Positions 10,418 to 18,408 of a stretch of 64,000 nt of DNA are shown here, piece after piece; position 1 is the stretch's first letter, and each line of letters begins with the position of its first letter. Location: positions 496,001-560,000 of the forward strand of contig NZ_FRXO01000003.1 of assembly GCF_900148505.1 (NCBI RefSeq), written 5' to 3'. Position numbers and translations under genes: made by a program. Source of the stretch: Pseudoxanthobacter soli DSM 19599. GTDB lineage: Bacteria > Pseudomonadota > Alphaproteobacteria > Rhizobiales > Segnochrobactraceae. The notes below the pieces were generated by a model. It was not told the origin of the DNA and did not search any database. It saw nothing but the letters and a program-made list of their open reading frames with translations.

Positions 10418-11197
10418 ATGGTCCAGCTCACGCTTCCCAAGAACTCGACGATTTCCGAAGGAAAGGTCTGGCCGAAGCCGGCCGGCGCCAAGAATCTGAA
10501 GGAATATCGGATCTATCGCTGGAGCCCGGACGACGGCCAGAACCCGCGGATCGACACCTTTTATGTCGATACCGACGATTGCGGCCCGATGGTTCTCGAC
10601 GCGCTCCTGTGGATCAAGAACAAGGTCGACGCGACGCTGACGCTGCGCCGGTCCTGCCGCGAGGCCATCTGCGGCTCGTGCGCGATGAACATCGACGGCA
10701 CCAACACGCTGGCGTGCACCAAGGGCATGCACGACGTCGAGGGAACGGTGAAGATCTACCCGCTGCCGCACATGCCGGTGGTGAAGGATCTCGTGCCGGA
10801 CATGACGACCTTCTATGCCCAGCACCGTTCGATCGAGCCATGGCTCCAGACCGTGACGCCCACGCCCGAGAAGGAATGGCGCCAGAGCCACGACGACCGT
10901 ACCAAGCTCGATGGGCTCTACGAGTGCATCCTGTGCGCCTGCTGCTCCACCTCCTGCCCGAGCTACTGGTGGAACGGCGACCGCTATCTCGGCCCGGCGG
11001 TCCTGCTGCAGGCCTACCGCTGGCTGATCGACAGCCGCGACGAGGCCACCGGCGAGCGGCTGGACAATCTCGAAGATCCGTTCCGGCTCTATCGCTGCCA
11101 CACCATCATGAACTGCTCGAAGACCTGCCCGAAGGGCCTCAACCCCGCGAAGGCGATCGCCGAGATCAAGAAGATGATGGTCGAACGCCGCGTCTGA
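10418..11197 (+). CDS. sdhB: Succinate dehydrogenase iron-sulfur subunit
   Basis: SdhB carries electrons from FAD to quinone through three Fe-S clusters. The 259-residue protein has the [2Fe-2S] ligands in [12 protein letters not shown] plus a later Cys, and the [4Fe-4S] and [3Fe-4S] ligands in [12 protein letters not shown] and [14 protein letters not shown]. The ATG at 10418 follows GGGGACGAG; a frame opening at 10355 lacks family similarity. It closes the sdhCDAB operon and is followed by a strong terminator. No other TCA gene is attached. Confidence 0.97.
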   Translation: MVQLTLPKNSTISEGKVWPKPAGAKNLKEYRIYRWSPDDGQNPRIDTFYVDTDDCGPMVLDALLWIKNKVDATLTLRRSCREAICGSCAMNIDGTNTLACTKGMHDVEGTVKIYPLPHMPVVKDLVPDMTTFYAQHRSIEPWLQTVTPTPEKEWRQSHDDRTKLDGLYECILCACCSTSCPSYWWNGDRYLGPAVLLQAYRWLIDSRDEATGERLDNLEDPFRLYRCHTIMNCSKTCPKGLNPAKAIAEIKKMMVERRV

Positions 11198-11218
11198 CGA
11201 TCGCTGCCATCAAAGCCG

Positions 11219-11262
11219 GAACAGCCTTCGAAGCGGTCGCGCTTCGAAGGCTGTTTTGTTTG
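11219..11262 (+). terminator. Rho-independent terminator of sdhCDAB
   Basis: AACAGCCTTCGAAGCG pairs perfectly with CGCTTCGAAGGCTGTT around a GTC-type loop and runs into TTGTTT. It lies 22 bp after the sdhB stop. The rest of the gap to 11465 shows no gene. Confidence 0.9.
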
Positions 11263-11465
11263 AGCACCGGACCATCTCCTCACGGCGATTTCGGCCGGGC
11301 GGGCAGGCGTAGGGGCCGTCGCCGTCATCATCTCGGATGACCGCTGGGACTCTTTCAAGGGCAAGTGGACGGCGGCGGCGCGCGCGTCAGGTCACCGGCT
11401 CGTCCCGGCGGGCCGGAGCGAATGCTGTCTCTCCCCAACGGATGCCGCCGCGCGGACGGCCCCGC

Positions 11466-11894
11466 TCAGGGGCAGACATTCGAGCCCGCGGGACCGATCG
11501 GCTTGCGCACATCGGGAATGCAGGGCGGCTTCGGCGGCGGCAGCGGCGAACCGGTGGCCGGTGGCGCGGGCGGCCGCCAGTCCATCGAGCCGGGCTGCGG
11601 CGGCAACGGCGCGCCGCTGCCGCTCGGCGGGTCGCGGGGGCCGTAGCCCGGCGGTGGCGGCATGGTGCCGTATCCCCGCGGCGGGGGAACATAGGGTTGA
11701 TAGACCTGCGGCGGCGGCACGTAGCCGGACGGCGGCCTATAGCCCGATTGTGCTTCGATCACCCGGCTGACCGGCGCGAGGCGTGCGTCGGACGGCGGAA
11801 CGGCCGGCCCCGCGCGGGCGGCCCCGGCCAGAAGGGCCGCCGCGAGGGCCGCCGCGAACACTCCGTCAGCGACGCGGTGCAGCCTGCCGCTCAT
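11466..11894 (-). CDS. Small secreted proline-rich protein overlapping dctM
   Basis: I do not recognise a named family. The 142-residue product has a signal peptide (basic MSGRLHR, then an alanine-rich core, with a likely cut after AGAARA). The mature part is dominated by proline and glycine with repeats such as YVPPP and PPPGYGP, and has only two cysteines (C-terminal third and near the end). Its ATG overlaps the dctM stop as ATGA, so it is probably co-translated with the TRAP permease. The role is unknown; a periplasmic or envelope-linked accessory protein is possible. A frame opening further upstream at 12122 runs antisense-like over dctM and is not credible. Confidence 0.6.
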   Translation of the reverse strand: MSGRLHRVADGVFAAALAAALLAGAARAGPAVPPSDARLAPVSRVIEAQSGYRPPSGYVPPPQVYQPYVPPPRGYGTMPPPPGYGPRDPPSGSGAPLPPQPGSMDWRPPAPPATGSPLPPPKPPCIPDVRKPIGPAGSNVCP

Positions 11895-13402
11895 GGATTT
11901 GGCGGCGGCGGCGTATCGAAGCTCGGCGGGGCAGGTGCGTCGAAGCTGGGCGGCCCGCCCGGCGCACCGCTGCCGAAATCGAGCGCCGGCGGCGGGCTCA
12001 TCTCGATGGTCGCCGGATCGATCGTCGTCGCCTGGCCGCGATAATGCGTCACGAGCTGCGGGAACAGGATCACCAGCGTCACCATCACGAGCTGGATGCC
12101 GACATACGGCACCGCCCCCCAATAGATCTGCGATGTCCGCACCGGCTGCATGGTCTTCTTCGTGACCCTGTCCACATAGGGCGCCGCCGGCGCCACCGAG
12201 CGCAGGAAGAACAGCGAGAAGCCGAACGGCGGGTGCATGAAGCTCGTCTGCATGTTCACGGCCAGCATCACGCCGAACCAGATGAGGTCGATGCCCAGCG
12301 CGTTCGCCGCCGGTCCGATCAGCGGGATGATGATGAACGCGAGCTCGAAGAAATCAAGGAAGAAGGCGAGGAAGAACACCAGCAGGTTCACGGCGATCAG
12401 GAAGCCGATCTCGCCGCCCGGCAGCGACACCAGCAGGTGCTCCACCCACTTGTGGCCGTCGACGCCGTAGAACGTCAGCGAGAACACCCGCGAGCCGATC
12501 AGGATGAACAGCACGAACGCCGAGAGCTTCGCCGTGGAATCGACCGCTTGGGTGAGCAGCGCCCGGTTGAGCCTGCCCTTCATGGCGGCCAGGATCAGCG
12601 CGCCGGTCGCGCCCATGGCGCCGCCCTCGGTCGGGGTGGCGATGCCGAGGAAGATCGTGCCGAGCACGAGAAAGATCAGGAACAGCGGCGGCACCAGCAC
12701 CAGCACGGAGCGCAGGAACAGTCGGAACCCGGACATCGACCGGGCCTCCTTCGGAAGCGCCGGCACCATGTGCGGGAAGAAGATCGACAGCACCAGGATG
12801 AACCCGGCATAGAGGCCCGCGAGCACGATGCCGGGCAGGAAGGCGCCGGCATACATGTCGCCGACCGAGCGACCGAGCTGGTCGGCCATGACGATGAGCA
12901 CGAGGCTCGGCGGGATGATCTGGGCAAGCGTGCCGGAGGCGGCGATCACGCCCGAGGCGATGCGGCGATCGTAGCCGTAGCGCAGCATGATCGGCAGCGA
13001 GATCAGGCCCATCGAGATCACCGAGGCCGCGACGACGCCCGTTGTGGCGGCAAGCAGCGCGCCCACGAAGATCACGGCATAGGCGAGACCGCCCCGGATC
13101 GGCCCGAACAGCTGGCCGATGGTCTCCAGCAGGTCCTCCGCCATGCCGGACCGTTCCAGGATCAGCCCCATGAAGGTGAAGAAAGGAATGGCGAGCAGCG
13201 TGTCGTTGTTCATCACGCCGAAGACGCGCTCGGGCATCGCCTGCAGGAAGTTCTCCTGGAACAGGCCGAGTTCGATGCCGATCAGGGCGAAGACGAGGCC
13301 GTTCGCGGCGAGCGCGAAGGCCACGGGATATCCGAGCAGCAGAAAGACGACGAGGCTCACGAACATGATCGGAGCCATGTTTTCGATCAGGAATGCAGTC
13401 AT
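11891..13402 (-). CDS. TRAP transporter large permease subunit (DctM family)
   Basis: The large subunit of a tripartite ATP-independent periplasmic transporter forms the Na+-coupled translocation path. The roughly 503-residue protein has about 12 hydrophobic segments, with family signatures such as FPFFTFMGLILERSGMAEDL-like sequence and GATGALILA. The C-terminus after the last helix is an unusual proline-rich tail (DPATIEMSPPPALDFG and onward). A start at 13411 (adding MAP) is an alternative to the ATG at 13402. dctQ lies 56 bp upstream. No DctP substrate-binding protein is adjacent, so the substrate cannot be guessed. Confidence 0.9.
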   Translation of the reverse strand: MTAFLIENMAPIMFVSLVVFLLLGYPVAFALAANGLVFALIGIELGLFQENFLQAMPERVFGVMNNDTLLAIPFFTFMGLILERSGMAEDLLETIGQLFGPIRGGLAYAVIFVGALLAATTGVVAASVISMGLISLPIMLRYGYDRRIASGVIAASGTLAQIIPPSLVLIVMADQLGRSVGDMYAGAFLPGIVLAGLYAGFILVLSIFFPHMVPALPKEARSMSGFRLFLRSVLVLVPPLFLIFLVLGTIFLGIATPTEGGAMGATGALILAAMKGRLNRALLTQAVDSTAKLSAFVLFILIGSRVFSLTFYGVDGHKWVEHLLVSLPGGEIGFLIAVNLLVFFLAFFLDFFELAFIIIPLIGPAANALGIDLIWFGVMLAVNMQTSFMHPPFGFSLFFLRSVAPAAPYVDRVTKKTMQPVRTSQIYWGAVPYVGIQLVMVTLVILFPQLVTHYRGQATTIDPATIEMSPPPALDFGSGAPGGPPSFDAPAPPSFDTPPPPNP

Positions 13403-13458
13403 GGGGGCCATCCAGCGTCCGGGTCGGTCAGGCAGGCGAAGGCACGGACACCGGTTGC

Positions 13459-13998
13459 CTAGTGCGGCCCCTCCCGATGCTGGTAAGGCTCGGGAATGCG
13501 GCCCATGATGACCGCGATACGCTTGATGAGTTCGGAGGTGCCCTGCGCGAACAGAAGCGTGAAACCGACGAGGACGAGCGCCTTCGCCGGCCACAGGATC
13601 AGGCCGCCGGCATTCTGCGAGGCCTCGCCGATGCGATACGAGTTCCAGACGAACGGCACGCTGTCGACGATCATCAGCAGACAGAACGGCAGCAGGAAGA
13701 AGACGTGGCCGAACACGTCGATCCAGTCTCGGGTGCGCTTGGAGAAATGCGAGACGACGATGTCGATGCGGATGTGCTCGTTGCGCAGCAGCGTGTAGGC
13801 CGCGCACAGCATGAACACCGCGCCGAACAGATACCATTGCAGTTCGAGCCAGGCGTTCGACGAAACGGAGAACGTTTTTCGGACGATGGCGTTGACGGTG
13901 CTGACGAGCACGGCGGCGAGGATGAGCCACCCCGCTGCGCGACCAATGACCGTATTGACCGCGTCGATCACACGGCTGAGCATAAGCAGAGCGCTCAC
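13459..13998 (-). CDS. TRAP transporter small permease subunit (DctQ family)
   Basis: This is the 4-helix small membrane subunit that pairs with DctM. The 179-residue protein has hydrophobic segments near residues 20-42, 55-72, 92-112 and 130-150, and the DctQ motif around WLELQWYLFGAVFMLCAAYTL followed by EHIRIDIV. It is the first gene of the dctQ-dctM-proline-rich cluster, transcribed away from the carbonic anhydrase gene. Confidence 0.9.
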   Translation of the reverse strand: MSALLMLSRVIDAVNTVIGRAAGWLILAAVLVSTVNAIVRKTFSVSSNAWLELQWYLFGAVFMLCAAYTLLRNEHIRIDIVVSHFSKRTRDWIDVFGHVFFLLPFCLLMIVDSVPFVWNSYRIGEASQNAGGLILWPAKALVLVGFTLLFAQGTSELIKRIAVIMGRIPEPYQHREGPH

Positions 13999-14301
13999 GA
14001 TGGCTTCCCTCCCGAAACATCGTTGCTCGCCGGCTGACCGGCGTTCATCATCTTCATGTCGAACCGGCGCGTCTTCGGGCGCGCTTCAGGTCCTGACGCC
14101 TCTTAGCATAGTCGCGTTCCGGTCGCGATGTCGGCGATCTGCGACTTTTGTATGAAACGATGCGCCGCTGCGGTGCGCACCTCAGGCCAGGCCTCGCCCG
14201 GCGAGGCCGCCGTTGCGCGCCGCCACGACTTTCTCCAGCCCGGGCTTCGCCCCGGGGTTCGGGGATCCGCCACGCCCCCACAACAGCCAAGCGAGAGAAC
14301 C
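13999..14301. other. Divergent region between dctQ and carbonic anhydrase
   Basis: This 303-bp region separates divergent genes and must contain promoters for both. A GCCCGGGCTTCGCCCCGGGG hairpin lies near 14239-14260 in the carbonic anhydrase leader. I see no clear -35/-10 pair or regulator site. Confidence 0.3.
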
Positions 14302-14958
14302 ATGCCGCATCTGCCGCTCCGCCTGATCAAGGGTTATGCCGCCTTCAAAGGTGGCCGGCTTGCAGAGGAAAGGGCGCGCTATCGCGAACTGGCGGAAGCA
14401 GGCCAGCGCCCCGAGATCATGGTGGTGAGTTGCTGCGATTCCCGGTGCGCGCCGGAAACCATCTTCGATGTCGGCCCGGGCGAACTGTTCGTGACGCGCA
14501 ACGTGGCCAACCTCGTGCCGCCCTTCGCGCCGGACGACGTGCACCACGGCACTTCGGCAGCGCTGGAATTCGCCGTCACCGTGCTGGAGGTGAAGCACAT
14601 CGTGGTGCTCGGGCACGGGCGCTGCGGCGGCGTGAAGGCGTTCCTGGCGGGGGTGGCGACGCCGCCGCCGCCCGAGGACTTCATCGGCCACTGGATCACC
14701 CTGATCGAGCCCGCCCGGGCGCGACTCGCCTGCGACGATCCCGACCCGAACCTCGATCCCGAGACGGCGCTGGAGCGGGCCAATGTCTGCCAGTCCCTCG
14801 ACAATCTCCGCACCTTCCCCTGGATCCGCGAGCGTGAGCAGGACGGACGACTGACGCTCGAAGGGGCGTGGTTCGACATCTCCACCGGCGAGCTGATGGC
14901 GCTCGATCCGGAGTCCGGCCGCTTCCAGCCGGTTGACGAGGCTGCAGCCGCCGCCTGA
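14302..14958 (+). CDS. Beta-class carbonic anhydrase
   Basis: The enzyme interconverts CO2 and bicarbonate with zinc at the active site. The 218-residue protein shows the beta-class ligands: CCDSR (Cys and the Asp/Arg dyad) near residues 39-43, and the His/Cys pair in GHGRCGGVKAF near residue 105. ALEFAV sits in the expected helix. The ATG at 14302 follows a GCGAGAGAAC purine stretch. It is monocistronic between dctQM and the riboswitch-linked CDF gene. Confidence 0.94.
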   Translation: MPHLPLRLIKGYAAFKGGRLAEERARYRELAEAGQRPEIMVVSCCDSRCAPETIFDVGPGELFVTRNVANLVPPFAPDDVHHGTSAALEFAVTVLEVKHIVVLGHGRCGGVKAFLAGVATPPPPEDFIGHWITLIEPARARLACDDPDPNLDPETALERANVCQSLDNLRTFPWIREREQDGRLTLEGAWFDISTGELMALDPESGRFQPVDEAAAAA

Positions 14959-14999
14959 TCGCGACCCGGAGGCACGAACGGTGGCGGAGCGCGCGAGCG

Positions 15000-15240
15000 G
15001 TTCCGCCACCGCATCCTGTCGGGAATATCGGCCTTTGCTATCGCGATTCTTGTGATGGCATCGTCTTCTGACTTTCCAATCAAGATCAGTTTCCTGTTCT
15101 GCCATAAACATCTCGCATTGATGTCGGTGGAAGGCTGATATCTCGAATTTCAGAATGCATCTAAATCTCGTTATGGATAAAGATTCGGCATTGCAAATCA
15201 TTACTATTCATATTTGCGACAAGGAATTTCCATTGACTTC
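15000..15240. other. AT-rich patch upstream of the riboswitch
   Basis: From about 15040 to 15240 the base composition drops well below that of the surrounding genes, with words such as AAATCATTACTATTCAT and GATATCTCGAATTTCAG. No reading frame in it resembles a protein. It probably holds the promoter of the riboswitch-CDF transcript; TATTCATATTTG near 15205-15216 is a possible -10 area. Confidence 0.4.
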
Positions 15241-15267
15241 GCGGGTGCGAGTCATTACGAGCCCCGT

Positions 15268-15492
15268 TATCGGGGAGTAGCCATCGTCGCATGTCCCTCC
15301 GTGGCGGCCGCAGGGGTGTTGGCCGCCGCCGGCATCGCGGGCCACGTCGGGCCCGGCGGTCTGGCCGTGGCGGAGCGGAAGACCGGCAGTCGCGTCTGCG
15401 TGCCGGATATGAGACGGGATCGCATCAACAGGCTCGCACGAGGGTGCGTGGTGCGATCGGCCGGCGGAGCCGGCTCGGCAAGACCGTGGCGA
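15268..15492 (+). ncRNA. Candidate yybP-ykoY (Mn2+-sensing) riboswitch
   Basis: Three blocks typical of the yybP-ykoY element occur in order: CGGGGAGTAGCC at 15271-15282, a GCATCAACAGGCTCGC block at 15422-15437 (compare the GUCAACAnnCUCG type in proteobacterial members), and CGGCAAGACC at 15475-15484. This class binds Mn2+ and usually controls Mn exporters. The spacing between the first two blocks, about 140 nt, is longer than typical and is filled by a GC-rich arm. A GCACCCGG/CCCCGGTGC hairpin at 15495-15516 could be the expression platform. It lies 66 nt before a CDF transporter. Confidence 0.7.
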
Positions 15493-15557
15493 ACGCACCC
15501 GGTGGGCCCCGGTGCATCCGTTTGCCCGGTTCATCGCGCCCGAAAGGATGCCTGCTC

Positions 15558-16448
15558 TTGCAAAGCACCCACAAGATCGCGCTCGGCAGCATTGTCGTCG
15601 GCGCCGTCGTGCTCGGCCTGAAATATCTGGCCTACGCGCTGACGGGCTCGGTGGCCCTGTACTCCGACGCGCTGGAAAGCATCGTCAACGTGGCGACGGC
15701 AATCGCCGCCTTTTTCGCCGTGCGCCTCAGCGCGGTGCCTCCGGACTCGAACCACCCCTACGGCCACAACAAGGCGGAATACCTGTCTTCCGTGCTCGTC
15801 GGCGCTTTGGTCATCGCGGCGGCCCTCGCGATCCTCCAGGCGGCCTATTTCGCCTTCCTCACGCCCCACAGGCTGGAACAGCCGAACCTCGGCCTTGCCG
15901 TCAACGTGGTTGCCTCCGTGATCAACGGCGTCTGGTGCTGGGTTCTCATCCGTTATGGCCGCCGGCTGCGGTCCCCGGCGCTGGTCGCGGACGGCCAGCA
16001 CCTGTTCACGGACGTCATGTCCTCGGTCGGCGTGGTGGTGGGCGTCCTGCTTGCCGAAGCGACCGGCATTCCGCAGCTCGACCCCGCTCTCGCGGTGCTG
16101 GTCGCGCTCAACATCCTCTGGGCGGGCTGGAAGGTGATGCGGGAATCGATCGGCGGGCTCATGGACGAAGCCGCGCCGCCGGAGATGGTGAACCAGATCC
16201 GCACGCTGATCTCGACCCACGCGGAAGGCGCACTGGAAGCGCATGACGTGCGCTCCCGTCACGCGGGAAGCGTCACCTTCATCGACTTCCACCTCGTCGT
16301 GCCCGGCAGCATGACGGTGTCGGAATCCCACGCGATCTGCGACCGCATCGAGGATGCCCTCGAAGAGGCGATCCATGGCGCCCGCATCAGCATCCACGTC
16401 GAGCCCGAGGAGAAGGCGAAGCACACCGGCGGCGTGCCCGTGGTCTGA
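15558..16448 (+). CDS. Cation diffusion facilitator, probable Mn2+ (or Fe2+) exporter
   Basis: CDF proteins export divalent cations in exchange for protons. The 296-residue protein has six predicted helices and a cytoplasmic C-terminal domain with the ferredoxin-like pattern HDVRSRHAGSVTFIDFHL. The TM5 metal motif H-x3-D is present (QHLFTDVMSS), but TM2 has E-x3-N (DALESIVN) where zinc CDFs have H/D-x3-D. With the upstream Mn riboswitch candidate this favours Mn2+ efflux. From memory, an alphaproteobacterial Mn/Fe CDF subfamily (EmfA) has been described, and this could belong to it. I chose the TTG at 15558, preceded by AAAGGA; longer frames run over the riboswitch. Confidence 0.88.
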   Translation: MQSTHKIALGSIVVGAVVLGLKYLAYALTGSVALYSDALESIVNVATAIAAFFAVRLSAVPPDSNHPYGHNKAEYLSSVLVGALVIAAALAILQAAYFAFLTPHRLEQPNLGLAVNVVASVINGVWCWVLIRYGRRLRSPALVADGQHLFTDVMSSVGVVVGVLLAEATGIPQLDPALAVLVALNILWAGWKVMRESIGGLMDEAAPPEMVNQIRTLISTHAEGALEAHDVRSRHAGSVTFIDFHLVVPGSMTVSESHAICDRIEDALEEAIHGARISIHVEPEEKAKHTGGVPVV

Positions 16449-16507
16449 GACGGGAACGTCGGGCCGGGGCGGCCTTGCCAAGCGGCGGCCGTCAAAAGCG
16501 GCGGATG

Positions 16508-16966
16508 TCAGTGGTCCGCCGGCTGCGCGGCCAGATGCTTCTCGATGTCCCACACGGGCAGCTTGGTCAGGTCCTTGGCGATCTCGGCGACCACGGCCTC
16601 GCCAAGTGCCGACGTGCCCTGCCGAAGCACGGCGAGGGTCCGCGGCGCAGCCACCAGAACGACTTCCTTGCACTGGCCGTCGCGGTGCATCTCGTGCAGC
16701 GCCGCCATGATGTCGGCGGCGAAGGCCGCTTCGGCCCGGTCGTGCCAGTCGGCGCCCTCGACAGCGCTTCTCGCCGCGCCCACCGCCACGCGGCCCGGGC
16801 GATCTGTGCCCTGATCGTGGGTCGGCGGATTGTGCCCCGCCTCCAGAAGGCGCTCGACGCGCAGGTTCGGGAATTTCGCGTCGCCGGCATTGCGCAGGAA
16901 CAGCGCCTTTTCGCCGTCGGCGACCACCACCAGGCAATTCGCGTTCAATGCAACGGTTCTGGTCAT
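16508..16966 (-). CDS. Host attachment family protein (eRF1-related fold)
   Basis: This 152-residue cytosolic protein starts with a strand giving ANCLVVVADGEKALFLRN, continues with the AGHNPPTHDQGTDRPGRVAVG segment, and ends with KEVVLVAAPRTLAVLRQ. That pattern matches the host attachment family first noted in plant-associated bacteria and later grouped with bacterial relatives of archaeal release factor eRF1. The biochemical role is not established. It is a single gene converging with the CDF transporter. Confidence 0.82.
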   Translation of the reverse strand: MTRTVALNANCLVVVADGEKALFLRNAGDAKFPNLRVERLLEAGHNPPTHDQGTDRPGRVAVGAARSAVEGADWHDRAEAAFAADIMAALHEMHRDGQCKEVVLVAAPRTLAVLRQGTSALGEAVVAEIAKDLTKLPVWDIEKHLAAQPADH

Positions 16967-17061
16967 GTCGACCTCCCTTTTGCATTCAACTGAATACCCG
17001 CGATGGTCGTTGCACCTTGATCCGGATCACTTTCTCCGGGCGTGCCGGGGCGGCCCTTTTC

Positions 17062-17170
17062 AGCGCAATTTCCGATCGGAGGGCCTCGTCCGGTCGACAG
17101 GACATCGCTCCGGCGTCAGAGCTTTGAGCCTGTGCCGTCCAGATCGGTCCGGTCTGAACGGGATTTGCTC
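17062..17170 (+). repeat. Intergenic palindromic repeat, divergent full copy
   Basis: The copy runs from AGCGCAATTTCCGATCGG through ACATCGCTCCGG and TTTGAGCCTGTGCC to GTCTGAACGGGATTTGCTC, in the same order as other members. Its right end (GCTC) overlaps the first base of the complement of the TAG stop codon of the COG0523 gene. Confidence 0.7.
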
Positions 17171-18408
17171 TACCCGCCGAACCGCATGCCGGGAATCGCG
17201 AGCGGATTGTCGGTGAGCGCCGCGGCGTCGGGCCGGTCCGGGGCGATGGCGCCGGTGAAGGCATCGAACAGGCCGCGGACGAACCCTTCCGGCAAGTCGC
17301 AGGTGATGAACACGATCCGCGTGCGGTGATCGTCGTCCGGCCAGGCGGGCAGCGATGCGGGCGGATGCATCACGTGCTGCACGGCATGGATCACCACCGG
17401 CCGGTCCGGCGTCTCCGCGACGTTCACGATGCCCTTCATCCTGAGCATTTTGGGGCCGTGGGCCGATCGCATCAGGTCGAGGAACATGTCGAGCACGGCC
17501 ATCGGGACGGGCCGGTCCGTCGTCAGCGCGAACGAGCGGATGCGCTCGTCGTGACGCGAGACGTCGTGCGCATGATCGTGGTCATGATGACCGTGCCCAT
17601 GATCATGCCCATGATCATGCCCGTGATGATGGTCGTGGCCGTGATCGTGATGGTGCCCGTGCTGCTGCGCGGTGGGGCCGTAGCGCTCGGCGGCCAGCCA
17701 GCGCGCGACATCCGGGCTTTTGGTGGCAGGATCGTAGAGCCCGCAATCGAGCAGGGTCGCCACCGTTGCCTCGCCTTTGTCGGCAAGCAGCACCCGCGCA
17801 CCGGGATTGAGGGCCGCGAGCCGGGCGCGAAGCCCGCTCATGTCGAGGCCGCGTTCGCTGGCGAGCGCGGTCTTCGTCAGCACGATGCGGTCGGCCACCG
17901 CGACTTGCTTCACCGCTTCCATGTGATCGTCGAGCGTTCCGGCGCCGTTGACGGCATCGACGACGGTGATGACGCCGTCGATGCTGTAGCGCACGGAGAG
18001 ATAGGGGTGCAGCAGCACCGCGTGCAGCACCGGCGCGGGATCGGCGAGCCCGGTTGTCTCGATCACCACCCGGTCGAGCCGCTCGATCCGGCCGTTGTCG
18101 AGGTCGCGCAGCAGCGTTTCGAGGGTGGAAACCAGCTCTCCGCGCACGGTGCAGCAGAGGCAGCCGTTGGAGAGTTCCACGATGCCGTCGGTGGCACGCG
18201 CGACCAGCATGTGGTCGATGCCGACCTCGCCGAACTCGTTGATGATGATCGCCGCGTGGCTGAGGGCGGGATCGGCGATCAGGCTGTTCAGCAGCGTCGT
18301 CTTGCCGGCGCCGAGGAAGCCCGTCAGCACGGTGACGGGAACGGGTGGACGGCGGCGCCCGGCATGGGGGGCGTCCGCAGGAGCGGAATTCGGGTCGATG
18401 TCGGTCAC
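17170..18408 (-). CDS. COG0523 family GTPase with His/Asp-rich metal-binding loop
   Basis: This is a G3E GTPase of the CobW/YjiA/ZigA group, putative metallochaperones. The 412-residue protein has the Walker A motif GFLGAGKTTLLN near residue 30, NEFGEVGIDH, the metal-site CxCC motif as NGCLCCTVRGEL, and a C-terminal CobW domain. Between them, near residues 238-275, is a run of about 17 histidines alternating with Asp and Gly, which suggests zinc (or Ni/Co) binding or storage. No cobalamin gene is nearby, so CobW itself is unlikely. Its start overlaps the stop of the carboxypeptidase gene by 4 bp. I see no Zur box. Confidence 0.92.
   Translation of the reverse strand: MTDIDPNSAPADAPHAGRRRPPVPVTVLTGFLGAGKTTLLNSLIADPALSHAAIIINEFGEVGIDHMLVARATDGIVELSNGCLCCTVRGELVSTLETLLRDLDNGRIERLDRVVIETTGLADPAPVLHAVLLHPYLSVRYSIDGVITVVDAVNGAGTLDDHMEAVKQVAVADRIVLTKTALASERGLDMSGLRARLAALNPGARVLLADKGEATVATLLDCGLYDPATKSPDVARWLAAERYGPTAQQHGHHHDHGHDHHHGHDHGHDHGHGHHDHDHAHDVSRHDERIRSFALTTDRPVPMAVLDMFLDLMRSAHGPKMLRMKGIVNVAETPDRPVVIHAVQHVMHPPASLPAWPDDDHRTRIVFITCDLPEGFVRGLFDAFTGAIAPDRPDAAALTDNPLAIPGMRFGG

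Noticed and set aside
11783-13462. Long plus-strand open frame opposite dctM
   Set aside because: Its low-complexity E/R/H/Q sequence mirrors the hydrophobic codons of dctM on the other strand; no motif is recognisable.
15214-15621. Plus-strand open frame across the riboswitch region
   Set aside because: It has no family similarity, overlaps conserved riboswitch blocks, and runs out of frame into the CDF gene.
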